DNA from: Dyadobacter psychrotolerans
GTDB lineage: Bacteria; Bacteroidota; Bacteroidia; Cytophagales; Spirosomataceae
Direction: 5' to 3'
NCBI RefSeq assembly: GCF_004349265.1
Contig: NZ_SMFL01000012.1
Location: 148,134-212,133, forward strand
DNA: 64,000 bases
The notes under the pieces were generated by a model. That model had not been told where the DNA came from, searched no databases, and saw only the letters and a list, made by a program, of their open reading frames with translations. The translations under genes were made by a program, and so were the position numbers. Positions 1 to 9,310 of this stretch are shown one piece after another; position 1 is the stretch's first letter, and each line of letters starts with the position of its first letter.

Positions 1-1371
1 TCCGGTGTTCCTACTGCCTGGGTCGCAAAGTGGGGTTCGGGTAAACCATTGATTGCTGTCGGAAGCGACATCGACTGTATTCCCAAAGCTTCTCAAAAGC
101 CAGGGGTTTCCTATCACGATCCGATTATCGAAGGAGCACCCGGTCATGGCGAGGGGCACAATTCGGGTGTACCTCTAAATATCGTTGCCGTACTTGCCCT
201 TAAAAAAATCATGGAACGGGAAAAGATTCCGGGAACGATCATGCTTTGGCCGGGAGTAGCGGAAGAGCAGCTGGGAGCCAAAGCGTATTACGTTCGCGAC
301 GGATATTTTAAAGATGTTGATGCCTGTATTTTTACGCACGTGGCCAATAACATGGCAGTTTCATACGGAGATGCGGGCAATAACGGGATGGTGTCCGTTA
401 AGTTTGCATTTGACGGGCAGGCTTCACACGCAGGGGCCGCACCCTGGCGGGGTAAAAGTGCGCTTGATGCTGTTGAGTTGATGAACATTGGATGGAACTA
501 CCACCGCGAGCACATGGAAACGACCCAACGATCGCATTATGTAGTTGTGGACGGAGGGGACCAGCCAAATGTTGTGCCGTCCAAAGCTTCGGTCTGGTAT
601 TATTTCCGTGAAAGGACATATCCCAAGATTTCACAGATGTACAAAGACGGAGTCAGAATTGCGGAAGCGGCAGCACAGATGACCGAAACTAAAATGACTT
701 ATGAGATTCTGGGTAGCGCCTGGCCAGGTCATTTTAATCAGCCTATTGCCGAGACAATGTATAAAAATATTAAAGCTGTCGGATTGCCTAAATGGTCTGA
801 TGCAGACCAGAAATTGGCAAAAGCTGCACAGAAAGAAATGAATAACCCGGAAGGAGACACTCTTCTCAGTAACGGTTTAAGTACAGCACTTAGCCCTTTG
901 GGTAAGCCTGTTCCGACTACCTCGGCCGGAGGAGGAGGATCGGATGACATTGCCGACATTTCCTGGAACGTGCCGACGGTCACACTGAGATACCCTGCGA
1001 ATATTCCCGGTCTACCCGGCCATCACTGGGCAAATGCCATTGCCATGGCCACGCCGATTGCACACAAAGGAGTAATTGCAGGCGCAAAGGTTGAGGCAAT
1101 GACTTTATTGGATATGTTTATGAATCCGGAAGTAATTAAAAGTGCATGGACTTATTTCAACGATGTTCAGACAAAGGATGTGAAGTACATCCCTTTTGTT
1201 TCCAAAACGGATAAACCAGCTTTGCATTTAAACGCAAATATCATGAAGGAATTCAGACCGGAAATGAAGAAGTATTATTACGATCCTTCAAAATATGCTT
1301 CGTATCTTGAACAATTAGGAATAAAATATCCTACCGTACGGGAAGACAAAAAGGTTGATTCGGGAAAATGA
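1..1371 (+). CDS. M20-family amidohydrolase, AbgB-like (5' partial)
   Basis: Metal-dependent amidohydrolase of the M20 / p-aminobenzoyl-glutamate hydrolase (AbgB) type, which cleaves an amide bond to release an amino acid or aromatic amine. The frame is open from base 1, so the true start lies upstream. The TTG at 49 is internal, because the residues before it (PTAWVAKWGSGKP) belong to the conserved N-terminal domain. Visible motifs are a metal-site Asp in VGSDIDCIP, a His cluster in GHGEGHN, the catalytic Glu pair in GVAEEQLG, a dimerisation-domain segment (ASHAGAAPW) and a C-terminal LPGHHWA His. A leader cannot be judged because the start is missing. The substrate is not determinable. Family call is firm; AbgB subtype is likely. 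Confidence 0.88.
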   Translation, partial: SGVPTAWVAKWGSGKPLIAVGSDIDCIPKASQKPGVSYHDPIIEGAPGHGEGHNSGVPLNIVAVLALKKIMEREKIPGTIMLWPGVAEEQLGAKAYYVRDGYFKDVDACIFTHVANNMAVSYGDAGNNGMVSVKFAFDGQASHAGAAPWRGKSALDAVELMNIGWNYHREHMETTQRSHYVVVDGGDQPNVVPSKASVWYYFRERTYPKISQMYKDGVRIAEAAAQMTETKMTYEILGSAWPGHFNQPIAETMYKNIKAVGLPKWSDADQKLAKAAQKEMNNPEGDTLLSNGLSTALSPLGKPVPTTSAGGGGSDDIADISWNVPTVTLRYPANIPGLPGHHWANAIAMATPIAHKGVIAGAKVEAMTLLDMFMNPEVIKSAWTYFNDVQTKDVKYIPFVSKTDKPALHLNANIMKEFRPEMKKYYYDPSKYASYLEQLGIKYPTVREDKKVDSGK

Positions 1372-1433
1372 GAAAGGTTTTAATGCCTGAGTCATCTCTA
1401 TTATTTTATCAAAAATAACAATACATCACAATA

Positions 1434-3968
1434 ATGAAAATTACATTCAAAATGCTGGCAGTACTTCTTGCTGCCGGAAATATCGGTTATGCGCAAAGCA
1501 CCGGAGGCGTGCCACCATCCAAGGCGCAATCTCCGGCAGCATCCACTATCGCTTCGGTAACACAGGGACTTAAAAAATATGACGGCTTTTTTAATTTTTA
1601 TTATGATGAAAAAACAGGAAAGGTATTTCTGGAAGTAGACAAGATTGATCAGGAATTTCTTTATTTTTCCTCACTTTCCGAAGGGGTGGGTAACGGTGGT
1701 CCGGAACGCGGACAGGCATCTTCTGCCATCGCCAAATTTATAAAGGTGGGTCCGAAAATCTTACTGGTCGAACCGTCTAATAGCTACCGGGCAATTACTA
1801 CAAATAAGGACGAAATCAAAGCGGTTGAAAATGCTTTTGCCAAATCTGTAATCTGGGGTTTTGTACCCATTGCCATAGAGGGTAACAAGATGCTGATTGA
1901 TTTTACACCTTTCATTATTCGCGATAGCCAGAACGTGGCTGCGAGGCTTGCGGTGAGACGGGTCAGCGGACCGGTAAGTGTGCAGCCCTCTGGCGGAGGT
2001 GGAACTTACCGCCTTGATGAAACGAGATCGGTGGTTTTCATGGAAAACACAAAAAACTTCCCAAGGAACAGTGAATTTGAAGCAATGTTAACCTTCACCG
2101 GAGGCGCTTCGGGCGGCGGGGGACGTGGAGGAAGTCTGGCACCGGATCCGAGCGCTGTAACGATCAACATGCACCAGTCGTTTGCCGAGCTTCCGGACGA
2201 TAAGTATAAAACCAGAAAGTTCGATCCACGATCTGCGTTTGGAATGTTTAGCTATATGGATTTTTCTGCACCTATGACTGAGCCGTCGGTAAAGCGTTTT
2301 ATTCGAAGACATCGTCTGGAAAAGAAAGATCCGTCGTCAGCAATGAGCGAGCCGGTAAAACCGATCACATATTACATCGACAGAGGTGCCCCCGGTCCGG
2401 TTAAAAAAGCGCTGATCGAGGGTGGCGCTTTCTGGAACGAAGCTTTTGAAACAGCCGGATTTAAGGATGCATTTATTGTGAAGGAAATGCCCGAAGGAAT
2501 TGATCCAATGGATATTCGGTACAATATTGTAAACTGGATAAACCGCTCAGGCAGTCCGCGCGGATTTTCATCGGGAGCTTCGTTTATTGATCCAAGGACC
2601 GGTGAAATTATGAAAGGGGTTATCACACTTGGCTCGGATCGCCACAGACAGGATTATCTGATTGCGGAAGGCTTGTTACAGCCATATGAAGATGGAAAAG
2701 CTGTTCCGAAAGCGATGGAGGAACTTGCTCTCGCGCGCATACGCCAGTTGTCTGCGCATGAAATAGGCCATACGCTTGGTTTTAATCACAATTTTGCTGC
2801 CAGTCCTAAAGACCGTGCTTCGGTAATGGATTACCCTTTTCCCAAGTTTTCATTAAAAGCAGATGGCACCGTTGACATCTCAGATGCTTACGCGAAAGGT
2901 ATCGGAGCCTGGGATAAGCGCGCTGTGATGTGGGGTTATACGGAATTCCCCAAAGGAATAAACGAGGAGGAGGGGCTCGAAAAAATCATGCAGGAAACAT
3001 TAAAACAGGGTTTTATCTATATTCCTGATATTGGTGGAAATACACATCCGACTTCTCACCAGTGGGACGATGGTTCAAACCCAATTGATCAGATGACTAA
3101 TATTTTAACAGTCCGCAGAAAAGTTCTTAATAATTTTTCTGAAAAGGCTATTCAAAAAGGCGAACCGATGTCTATGCTGGAAGAAGTGCTTGTGCCGATT
3201 TATCTGCTGCATCGATACCAGGTGGAAGCGGTTGCCAAATCAGTCGGTGGGCTTTATTTTACGCACGCCATTAAAAACGATGGTCAGGTAATCACGCGGA
3301 TGGTTGAACCAAAAGAACAGTGGCGCGCTTTGGAATCTTTATTAAGTACCATAACCCCGGATGCACTTGCTTTGCCGGAAGCATTAATTCAAAAAATCCC
3401 ACCTCGTCCTTCCGGTTATCCTGCCGGGCTTGAAACTTTTACGAGCCGCACCGGGCCAACTTTCGATCCTGTTGCGGCAGCGGAAACCGCAGTTGCTACT
3501 ACACTATCTTATTTGCTTGACTCACAGCGTGCTGCCAGGTTGATCGAGTACAATGCAAGAGACAACAAACAGCCTGGATTGATGCCGGTCATTGACAAAC
3601 TGTTTGAAAAAACCTGGAAAGCGCCTGCGTTAACCGGATATAAAGGTGAATTGCAAACTCTGGCAAACAATGTTTCTCTAAAATACTTACTTACTCTTGC
3701 TGCGGATACCAAAGCTTCCGAAAGTGTGAGAGGTGAGGCACTTTTGAAAGTTGATGAGTGGGGGAAATGGATGAAATCTAAAATGTTAACTGCTGCTCCT
3801 AAACAAAAAGCGAACATGCTTTTTGGTCTTAAACAAATAGAAGAATTTAATAGTAATCCGGATAAATTTCAGCCTGCTTCGCCTTTGGACATGCCTCCCG
3901 GTGCGCCGATCATGGGCCACATGAATTTTATGGGCTGTTCGGAAAGTTATGTAGAGCCTGGGAATTAA
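1434..3968 (+). CDS. secreted zinc-dependent metalloprotease (DUF5117/DUF4953 type)
   Basis: Large secreted metallopeptidase of 844 aa. A signal peptide covers about residues 1-20 and ends in GYAQ. The zinc site is the extended HEIGHTLGFNHN motif near residue 441 (HExxHxxGxxH), with a metzincin-like Met downstream in ASVMDYPFP. The N-terminal third matches the DUF5118/DUF5117 arrangement usual in Bacteroidetes homologues of about 800-850 aa. A Gly-rich insert lies near residues 183-240. It starts 62 bp after the amidohydrolase, so the two may be cotranscribed. A hairpin followed by T residues closes the unit at 3986-4030. The likely role is degradation of extracellular or periplasmic protein; the substrate is unknown. 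Confidence 0.88.
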   Translation: MKITFKMLAVLLAAGNIGYAQSTGGVPPSKAQSPAASTIASVTQGLKKYDGFFNFYYDEKTGKVFLEVDKIDQEFLYFSSLSEGVGNGGPERGQASSAIAKFIKVGPKILLVEPSNSYRAITTNKDEIKAVENAFAKSVIWGFVPIAIEGNKMLIDFTPFIIRDSQNVAARLAVRRVSGPVSVQPSGGGGTYRLDETRSVVFMENTKNFPRNSEFEAMLTFTGGASGGGGRGGSLAPDPSAVTINMHQSFAELPDDKYKTRKFDPRSAFGMFSYMDFSAPMTEPSVKRFIRRHRLEKKDPSSAMSEPVKPITYYIDRGAPGPVKKALIEGGAFWNEAFETAGFKDAFIVKEMPEGIDPMDIRYNIVNWINRSGSPRGFSSGASFIDPRTGEIMKGVITLGSDRHRQDYLIAEGLLQPYEDGKAVPKAMEELALARIRQLSAHEIGHTLGFNHNFAASPKDRASVMDYPFPKFSLKADGTVDISDAYAKGIGAWDKRAVMWGYTEFPKGINEEEGLEKIMQETLKQGFIYIPDIGGNTHPTSHQWDDGSNPIDQMTNILTVRRKVLNNFSEKAIQKGEPMSMLEEVLVPIYLLHRYQVEAVAKSVGGLYFTHAIKNDGQVITRMVEPKEQWRALESLLSTITPDALALPEALIQKIPPRPSGYPAGLETFTSRTGPTFDPVAAAETAVATTLSYLLDSQRAARLIEYNARDNKQPGLMPVIDKLFEKTWKAPALTGYKGELQTLANNVSLKYLLTLAADTKASESVRGEALLKVDEWGKWMKSKMLTAAPKQKANMLFGLKQIEEFNSNPDKFQPASPLDMPPGAPIMGHMNFMGCSESYVEPGN

Positions 3969-3985
3969 TTGAAATTATATGTATC

Positions 3986-4030
3986 AGCTGTAATCGTCTG
4001 GATTTGATCCGGAGGTTACAGCTTTTTTAT
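3986..4030 (+). terminator. Rho-independent terminator after the metalloprotease
   Basis: Inverted repeat AGCTGTAA...TTACAGCT with a partly paired inner stem (TCTGG/CCGGA), followed directly by a run of six T residues. It lies 18 bp after the stop codon. Confidence 0.7.
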
Positions 4031-4138
4031 GTCCGCAAAATTCGGTTGAACAAGTAACCATCCGTCTACCGCTAAGTAATTTTTTCTTGTATATGTAGAA
4101 GTAAATAGGAACTTTACTACAAAGTAATTCGCAGTTGA

Positions 4139-4146
4139 TACATTTG
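4139..4146 (+). promoter_or_regulatory. candidate Bacteroidetes -7 element upstream of the CE1-GH5 gene
   Basis: TACATTTG matches the Bacteroidetes -7 consensus TAnnTTTG. A weak -33 candidate (TTTA, 4113-4116) sits about 22 bp upstream. The start codon is only 13 bp downstream, so the leader would be very short. Based on consensus only. Confidence 0.35.
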
Positions 4147-4159
4147 TCTGTGTTTAATT

Positions 4160-6550
4160 ATGATAAAATCTTATATCTATGAGGCTGTAACAACAGTGAC
4201 ACTCTGTTTGTTGATGTTATCAGCCAAAGCCTATGATGGCTCTGTAACGATAATTTCCGGTGGGAAAAACCGGAGTTTTATATTTCATTCGCCCGGAACC
4301 ACTGTTGGACAAAATCTCCCGGTGCTTTTTGTTTTTCATGGAGATAACGGAAGCGGGCAGGGGATAAGAGACTACACCGGATTTAATGCTGTTTCGGATG
4401 CAAACAATTTTATTGCTGTTTATCCCAACGCAGATGACGTCGGTGGCTGGCACCGGGCAATCGATCAGCTTAAGGATGTGCAGTTTACCTCAGAGATGAT
4501 TGATTATTTTTGTTCAACTTACCATATTGACGCGAGTAAAGTGTATGCAACCGGGCATTCGGCGGGTGGCTTTATGACATACAATCTGGCCGTAAACCTG
4601 CCGGGTAAGGTTGCAGCTTTTGCTCCCGTTGCCGCTAACATGTACGCCAATAATGGCAATTACAGCTATTTCAGCAGTACGGCTTTTAAACCGGTCGCGA
4701 TCTGTCACATACACGGTGATGCGGATCCGACTGTAGCATATCCCGACCCGGATCATACACCCGGTGCCTGGAATGAATGGCCCTTAACACATTTTTCTCA
4801 TTACAGCTGTGGTAAAGATACTTATGAGGAAAGTGTGCCCATCACGGACAACGTTTCCAAACTATTATTTTGTAAACCAAATCCTGGTGTTACCAGGGAA
4901 ATTTCAATGATTCGTATTGCAGGCGGAGGACATGGCTGGCCGCCTGTTTCGCAGATAAATCTGGCTCAAACCATTTGGGATTTTGTAAAAACCTATTCCA
5001 TTGCTGGCGCGCCATCCTGCAACACAACACCATCTTTTGTAGCGGGGACGATTCATACAGACGGAAAAAATATCTTAGGTCCGTGCAATGAGATTTTTAT
5101 TCCAAGGGGAGTTAACTATTCTTTGGCGGATGACTGGGAATTTCCGGAAAATATGGATGGCGGCATAAACGGTTACAACGCGGAGCTTTCAGCAGAAATA
5201 ATAAAAGCAAAACCAAATACAGTGCGAATCCAATGGTATGCCAATCGGCAAAGTGGCTGGAAACCTTATTCCATTTCTGATCTGGATAAAGTGGTTACAC
5301 GTTTTCGCAACGCAGGAATAGTTTCGATAATAGAACTTCATGACGTTACCTGCTCCGATAATTTCGTGACATTTAATTCTGTGATTCTTCCCTGGTGGAA
5401 GCAGCCGGCCGTTGTGAATTTGCTTATCAAACATAAAAGCTGGGTAATGGTTAATCTGGCCAACGAATTCGGAACCGTCAAATGGGCATCCAATCAGACA
5501 GCGGCTTACACGTCTTGGGTAAACCATTACAAAAATGCCATCTCTGAGGTAAGAAATGCCGGGATCCAGGTTCCGCTGATAATCGATGCGCCTGATTGCG
5601 GACAGAGTCTCGACATTGCGTTGCAGTCGGGTGAATCGCTTCGGCTTCATGACCCGCTTCGGAATATTATTATGAGCACACACGCTTATTGGTATCTGGA
5701 CAACGCCGCTGTTATGGAGGCCAAGGTACAGAGTATTGCTGCAGCGTCATTTCCGGTTATCCTGGGTGAAGTGGCTAACGTACAGGATGCAACGGGACAA
5801 TGCTCCAGTGGAATACCTGCTTACAAAGATTTACTGCAAAGCTGTCAGAATCATAACGTAGGCTGGCTGGCCTGGACCTGGACTGATGACTGGTGCAACA
5901 ACCGAAGGATAACTGTAACCGGCAATGCCGCAGCTCTGACCGAATACGGGAATACGATTATAAATGACCCGGGCTTTGGACTAAAATTTCATGCAGCTAC
6001 TTTAAATAATGCCTGTACCCAAAATCCTTTGCCGGTAACATTAGCAGAATTTAAAGCCACACAAACCGACGAAAAAACGGTCTACCTGCAATGGAAAACA
6101 GCACGAGAAAAGGATTTTGAGAAATTCATTTTGGAGAGAAGTAACAATGGGAAATTGTTCAATCCAATCGCCTCAATTGATGGGAAAGGTGAAGCAGGCA
6201 GGTATGAATATCCTGATGAAGTAATAACGGGTCGCCAATATCATTACCGGCTGATAATGGTGGATAGAGATGAAAGCAAGGCTTTCTCCAAAATTATTAT
6301 GGTTGATACCAAAATGTCTGATGCAGTGGTCGTGTATCCGTCTCCGGCCAGTGACCAGCTGCAAATCAATGCACGAAAGGATCTGTTTCCCTGTGAAATA
6401 AGTATTTTTAATAAATCAGGTAAAAGGGTTTTGAATCAAATTATAAAAGATTCAGATCAGCAAATTTATGTTAATTCCCTTGCAGAAGGATTCTACATCG
6501 TAAGGATGAATGACCGTGTGATCGGAAAAGTCATCGTCGGGAAAAAATAG
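4160..6550 (+). CDS. secreted CE1-type esterase / GH5 glycoside hydrolase fusion with T9SS sorting domain
   Basis: 796-aa multidomain enzyme. Residues 1-24 are a signal peptide. Residues about 25-290 are an alpha/beta-hydrolase of the LpqC / feruloyl esterase (CE1, PHB depolymerase-like) type, with nucleophile motif GHSAGG near residue 131, an acid candidate in HGDADPTV near 187 and the His in GGGHGWPP near 255. Residues about 295-610 are a GH5-like barrel, with FIPRGVNY at its start, the acid/base Glu in NLANEFG near 437 and the nucleophile Glu in VILGEVA near 536. The C-terminus (about 705-796) is a type IX sorting domain with VVYPSPASD and a terminal GKVIVGKK. It probably removes acyl or feruloyl groups and cleaves the backbone of a plant beta-glycan at the cell surface. 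Mannanase versus cellulase cannot be decided. Confidence 0.87.
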   Translation: MIKSYIYEAVTTVTLCLLMLSAKAYDGSVTIISGGKNRSFIFHSPGTTVGQNLPVLFVFHGDNGSGQGIRDYTGFNAVSDANNFIAVYPNADDVGGWHRAIDQLKDVQFTSEMIDYFCSTYHIDASKVYATGHSAGGFMTYNLAVNLPGKVAAFAPVAANMYANNGNYSYFSSTAFKPVAICHIHGDADPTVAYPDPDHTPGAWNEWPLTHFSHYSCGKDTYEESVPITDNVSKLLFCKPNPGVTREISMIRIAGGGHGWPPVSQINLAQTIWDFVKTYSIAGAPSCNTTPSFVAGTIHTDGKNILGPCNEIFIPRGVNYSLADDWEFPENMDGGINGYNAELSAEIIKAKPNTVRIQWYANRQSGWKPYSISDLDKVVTRFRNAGIVSIIELHDVTCSDNFVTFNSVILPWWKQPAVVNLLIKHKSWVMVNLANEFGTVKWASNQTAAYTSWVNHYKNAISEVRNAGIQVPLIIDAPDCGQSLDIALQSGESLRLHDPLRNIIMSTHAYWYLDNAAVMEAKVQSIAAASFPVILGEVANVQDATGQCSSGIPAYKDLLQSCQNHNVGWLAWTWTDDWCNNRRITVTGNAAALTEYGNTIINDPGFGLKFHAATLNNACTQNPLPVTLAEFKATQTDEKTVYLQWKTAREKDFEKFILERSNNGKLFNPIASIDGKGEAGRYEYPDEVITGRQYHYRLIMVDRDESKAFSKIIMVDTKMSDAVVVYPSPASDQLQINARKDLFPCEISIFNKSGKRVLNQIIKDSDQQIYVNSLAEGFYIVRMNDRVIGKVIVGKK

Positions 6551-6623
6551 ATACTGGCGTTTTGCAATTTTTTCAGAATCTGGTTTGTTAAAATTTAAAA
6601 ATTACCTGAAAAAACGCCCTGTT

Positions 6624-7118
6624 ATGAAGATTAAATCATTAACATTTCTATTAACACTTACACTCTTGTCCATGGCTGCTTCGGCACAAAAACCAATCAT
6701 TTATCATCCCGAAGCGGATGCAAAAGCAGACATTGCTTCCGCTGTTCAGAAAGCAAAAAAGGATGGCAAACATGTGCTTCTGCAATTGGGCGGGAACTGG
6801 TGCAGCTGGTGTATTCTGTTTGACAAATTGGTGAACAGCAATGATACACTGAAAACGTTCAGAGATAAGAACTACGAAATGGTTCATGTCAATTTTAGCC
6901 CTGAAAATAAAAATGAAGCTGTTTTTGCTTCACTGGGTTATCCTCAGCGTTTCGGTTTTCCTGTATTTGTAATTCTGGATGGAGACGGAAAGCGTTTGCA
7001 CACGCAAAGCTCTGGTTATCTTGAGCAGGGAAAGGGCCACGATCCCAAAAAGGTGCTTGAATTTTTTGAGGCGTGGACTCCTGCAGCGATTGATCCTAAA
7101 AATTATAAAGCGAAATAA
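6624..7118 (+). CDS. secreted thioredoxin-fold protein (CSWC active site)
   Basis: Thioredoxin-like protein of 164 aa. The start is placed at ATG 6624, because the upstream TTG frame would put charged residues before a clean signal peptide (MKIKSLTFLLTL...SAQ). Residues from about 45 form a DUF255/thioredoxin_7-like fold with an active site WCSWC (Cys60, Cys63) and the usual GFPVFVILD segment carrying the cis-Pro. It is probably a periplasmic disulfide oxidoreductase. It lies 73 bp after the esterase-GH5 gene and converges on the GH43 gene. The partner is unknown. Confidence 0.85.
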   Translation: MKIKSLTFLLTLTLLSMAASAQKPIIYHPEADAKADIASAVQKAKKDGKHVLLQLGGNWCSWCILFDKLVNSNDTLKTFRDKNYEMVHVNFSPENKNEAVFASLGYPQRFGFPVFVILDGDGKRLHTQSSGYLEQGKGHDPKKVLEFFEAWTPAAIDPKNYKAK

Positions 7119-7137
7119 ATTCTGGTTGGCTGTGCCA

Positions 7138-8184
7138 TCATTCAGACGGTACAGCTAATTTTTCGCCCTTTTTCACCGGAACTCCGAAATTGGGCGTTCC
7201 GTCTTTATTCCATGTAAATTTCTGAGCACGAGGGGATCGGAACCTGCCACAGCCCTGGCCTGATTCATCGTTGGCGTGGTATAAAATCCAGTCTTCTTTT
7301 CCGTTGGGTGATTTAAAAAAGGAATTATGCCCGGGTGCAAATACCTGATTTTCTGTTGATTGCTTAAAAACCGGTTGAGCAGATTTTTTCCAGGCAGCTG
7401 CATTCATCAAGTCACCTGTGGCAGAAGCCTGGAGCATACCCAGAGCATAAAAATCTGTCCAGCAGCCGCTTGCGGAGTAAATAATAAATACCTTATTTTT
7501 ATGTTTTAAAAACTGGGGGCCTTCATTCACGTTTACATGCGGGGGATTATTCTTATCGTTCAGATCTCCGTGTTTTTCCCAGTCATAATCAGAACCTGAA
7601 ATTTTTGTTCTCGCGCCGGAAACCGTCCAGGGATTATCCATTTTGGCAATGTAGATATTTTGCTGCCCGTTGGTATCTCCTTCCCAGCCTGACCAGATCA
7701 TATAATACTGGCCATTATTCTCAAAAATATCTCCGTCGATCGCCCACTTGTCATCCGGTGTTTCAACCTTACCTTTAAATGTCCAGTCGCCCGTCATCGG
7801 GTCGGCCGAAGTGTTTTCCAAAACATACATCCGGTGGTTATCATTTTTACCATCATCAGCTGCAAAATACATATACCACTTGCCTTTGATAAAATGGAGT
7901 TCAGGAGCCCACAATTCTTTGCTGTATGCGGTTCCTGCAGGCGGTGTCCAGATTGTCTTACTCTCCGCAGTTGCCAAGTCAGCGAGGTTTTTTGTTTTCC
8001 AGATAACTAGCTTGTTCTGAGTTGTGTGCGTGTAGTAATAATATCCGTTTTTATGAATGCTATACGGATCTGCACCGGAAGGAAGGAGCGGATTAGAAAA
8101 CGTTTTATTATTTTGAGAAAAAGTAAGCTGACTAACGAAGAGAAAACCAATTGCCAGTAATAAGGTTTTGAAATTTAAGGTCAT
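7138..8184 (-). CDS. glycoside hydrolase family 43 protein, secreted
   Basis: Five-bladed beta-propeller glycosidase of GH43, 348 aa, with a signal peptide ending near FSQ at residue 24. The catalytic set is visible: general base Asp in SGADPYS, the pKa-modulating Asp in WAIDGDIFE, the general acid Glu in VNEGPQFLKH, and a conserved propeller His in APGHNSF. Most relatives are alpha-L-arabinofuranosidases or arabinanases, so an arabinan or arabinoxylan side-chain substrate is likely. It is the second gene of a two-gene GH43 unit, 56 bp after its neighbour on the same strand. Confidence 0.88.
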   Translation of the reverse strand: MTLNFKTLLLAIGFLFVSQLTFSQNNKTFSNPLLPSGADPYSIHKNGYYYYTHTTQNKLVIWKTKNLADLATAESKTIWTPPAGTAYSKELWAPELHFIKGKWYMYFAADDGKNDNHRMYVLENTSADPMTGDWTFKGKVETPDDKWAIDGDIFENNGQYYMIWSGWEGDTNGQQNIYIAKMDNPWTVSGARTKISGSDYDWEKHGDLNDKNNPPHVNVNEGPQFLKHKNKVFIIYSASGCWTDFYALGMLQASATGDLMNAAAWKKSAQPVFKQSTENQVFAPGHNSFFKSPNGKEDWILYHANDESGQGCGRFRSPRAQKFTWNKDGTPNFGVPVKKGEKLAVPSE

Positions 8185-8240
8185 AGTTAATATTTTGTTT
8201 GGGTAGTGTTAATCGGAAGGATTGCTCTGCCGTTCAGAAC

Positions 8241-9182
8241 TTACTTTGTTTGTAAAAACCGGAACGTTTTAAAATCAAAAACTGGTTCGCGGAAAGATCC
8301 TGAGTGCTTAACAAAGTTTAGCTTTACAATCGCTGTTTTTCTTTTTGACACGGCTGTGGCGGAATTATGTGTATGAAAAACATAGCTTAAAGCACCATTT
8401 TTATCTTTATAAAAATCACCGTGGCCTGTCCCGTTCATACCGATATCCTGTCTGTCCAGAATCGGATTGCTGCCGAATTTTTTCCATGGCCCCAGCGGAC
8501 TGTTGCTTGTTGCAAATCCAACGGCATAATCAGGATTCCGAAAATCATTTGCTGTATAAAAAAGATAATAAAGACCGTCCCGTTTTAGTACAGTAGGGCC
8601 TTCAGCGACTGGCCAGTTTGCCCTGGCGGTATTCTCCCAGCCAAAGTCAGCACTAATACATTCTTTTAGTGTTTCGGGTAAAATTGCCGACAAATCGTTT
8701 TTCATTTCAGCGACAAAAAGGCGGTTTCCTTTTTGCAGACGTACATGGTAGAGATAAATCCTGCCATCGGAATCAAAATAAATGTAGGGATCAATTTGTT
8801 TGACAGGTGCCTGCAGCGAAGCTTTTACCTTCTGTTGAAACGGTCCGAGCGGGGTGTCGGCAACTGCAATTGCTATTTCTTCATTGGCAACATAGGCCAT
8901 GTAAAATTTCTTTTTGTACTCAAAAACCTGAGGAGCCCAGAATCCTTTTTCGCCAAATGATTCTCCTTTTTTTAAAGCATAACCCTTTTCTTTCCAGTTT
9001 TTCTGATCTTTTGAGATATAAACTTTTAAACCTTCATTGGAATTTCCTTCTACCGTTCCGTACAAATAATAGGTTCCTTTTGAATAAAAAATGGCCGGAT
9101 CCGCCAGGTATATTTGAGAATCAGCCGGAGTCTGAGCTTGTGAAAATAATATAGTGAAAAGGAAAAGAATCAGGTACTTCAT
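8241..9182 (-). CDS. glycoside hydrolase family 43 protein, secreted
   Basis: Second GH43 enzyme, 313 aa, with a short signal peptide ending SQAQ near residue 17. Catalytic candidates are Asp in YLADPAIF, Asp in QIDPYIYF and Glu in VAEGPTVL, and the propeller His is in GTGHGDF. It differs enough from the downstream GH43 gene to belong to another subfamily. It leads the operon. The upstream region holds four TATGAAA half-sites, suggesting regulated expression. Substrate is probably an arabinose- or xylose-containing glycan. Confidence 0.87.
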   Translation of the reverse strand: MKYLILFLFTILFSQAQTPADSQIYLADPAIFYSKGTYYLYGTVEGNSNEGLKVYISKDQKNWKEKGYALKKGESFGEKGFWAPQVFEYKKKFYMAYVANEEIAIAVADTPLGPFQQKVKASLQAPVKQIDPYIYFDSDGRIYLYHVRLQKGNRLFVAEMKNDLSAILPETLKECISADFGWENTARANWPVAEGPTVLKRDGLYYLFYTANDFRNPDYAVGFATSNSPLGPWKKFGSNPILDRQDIGMNGTGHGDFYKDKNGALSYVFHTHNSATAVSKRKTAIVKLNFVKHSGSFREPVFDFKTFRFLQTK

Positions 9183-9203
9183 ATAAGCTTGTTTTATAGG
9201 TTA

Positions 9204-9278
9204 TATGAAATTTCATACAAACCTTACTTCGTATGAAAGCTTTTTTTGATTAAAGTTTACTTTACATAGAGTATGAAA
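9204..9278 (-). promoter_or_regulatory. cluster of TATGAAA half-sites upstream of the GH43 operon
   Basis: TATGAAATTTCATA is a perfect 14-bp palindrome at 9204-9217. Further GTATGAAA copies lie at 9231-9238 and 9271-9278. The copy at 9211-9218 (TTTCATAC) and that at 9231-9238 also form an inverted pair. The sites are 22-96 bp upstream of the GH43 start at 9182. An operator for a dimeric regulator is inferred. Confidence 0.4.
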
Positions 9279-9299
9279 AGAAGCAGGTGAGTAAACTTT
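9252..9299. repeat. inverted repeat between mgtE and the GH43 operon
   Basis: AAAGTTTACT (9252-9261) pairs perfectly with AGTAAACTTT (9290-9299) across a 28-bp loop, just beyond the mgtE stop. It may be a weak terminator for mgtE or part of the GH43 control region. Confidence 0.4.
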
Positions 9300-9310
9300 T
9301 AAACCTACAT

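Noticed and set aside
5189..5683. 164-codon open frame on the minus strand
   Set aside because: It is antisense to the GH5 domain, has no recognisable motifs, and the plus-strand frame has clear catalytic residues.
8807..9154. 115-codon plus-strand frame
   Set aside because: Antisense shadow of the GH43 gene; no motif or start context.
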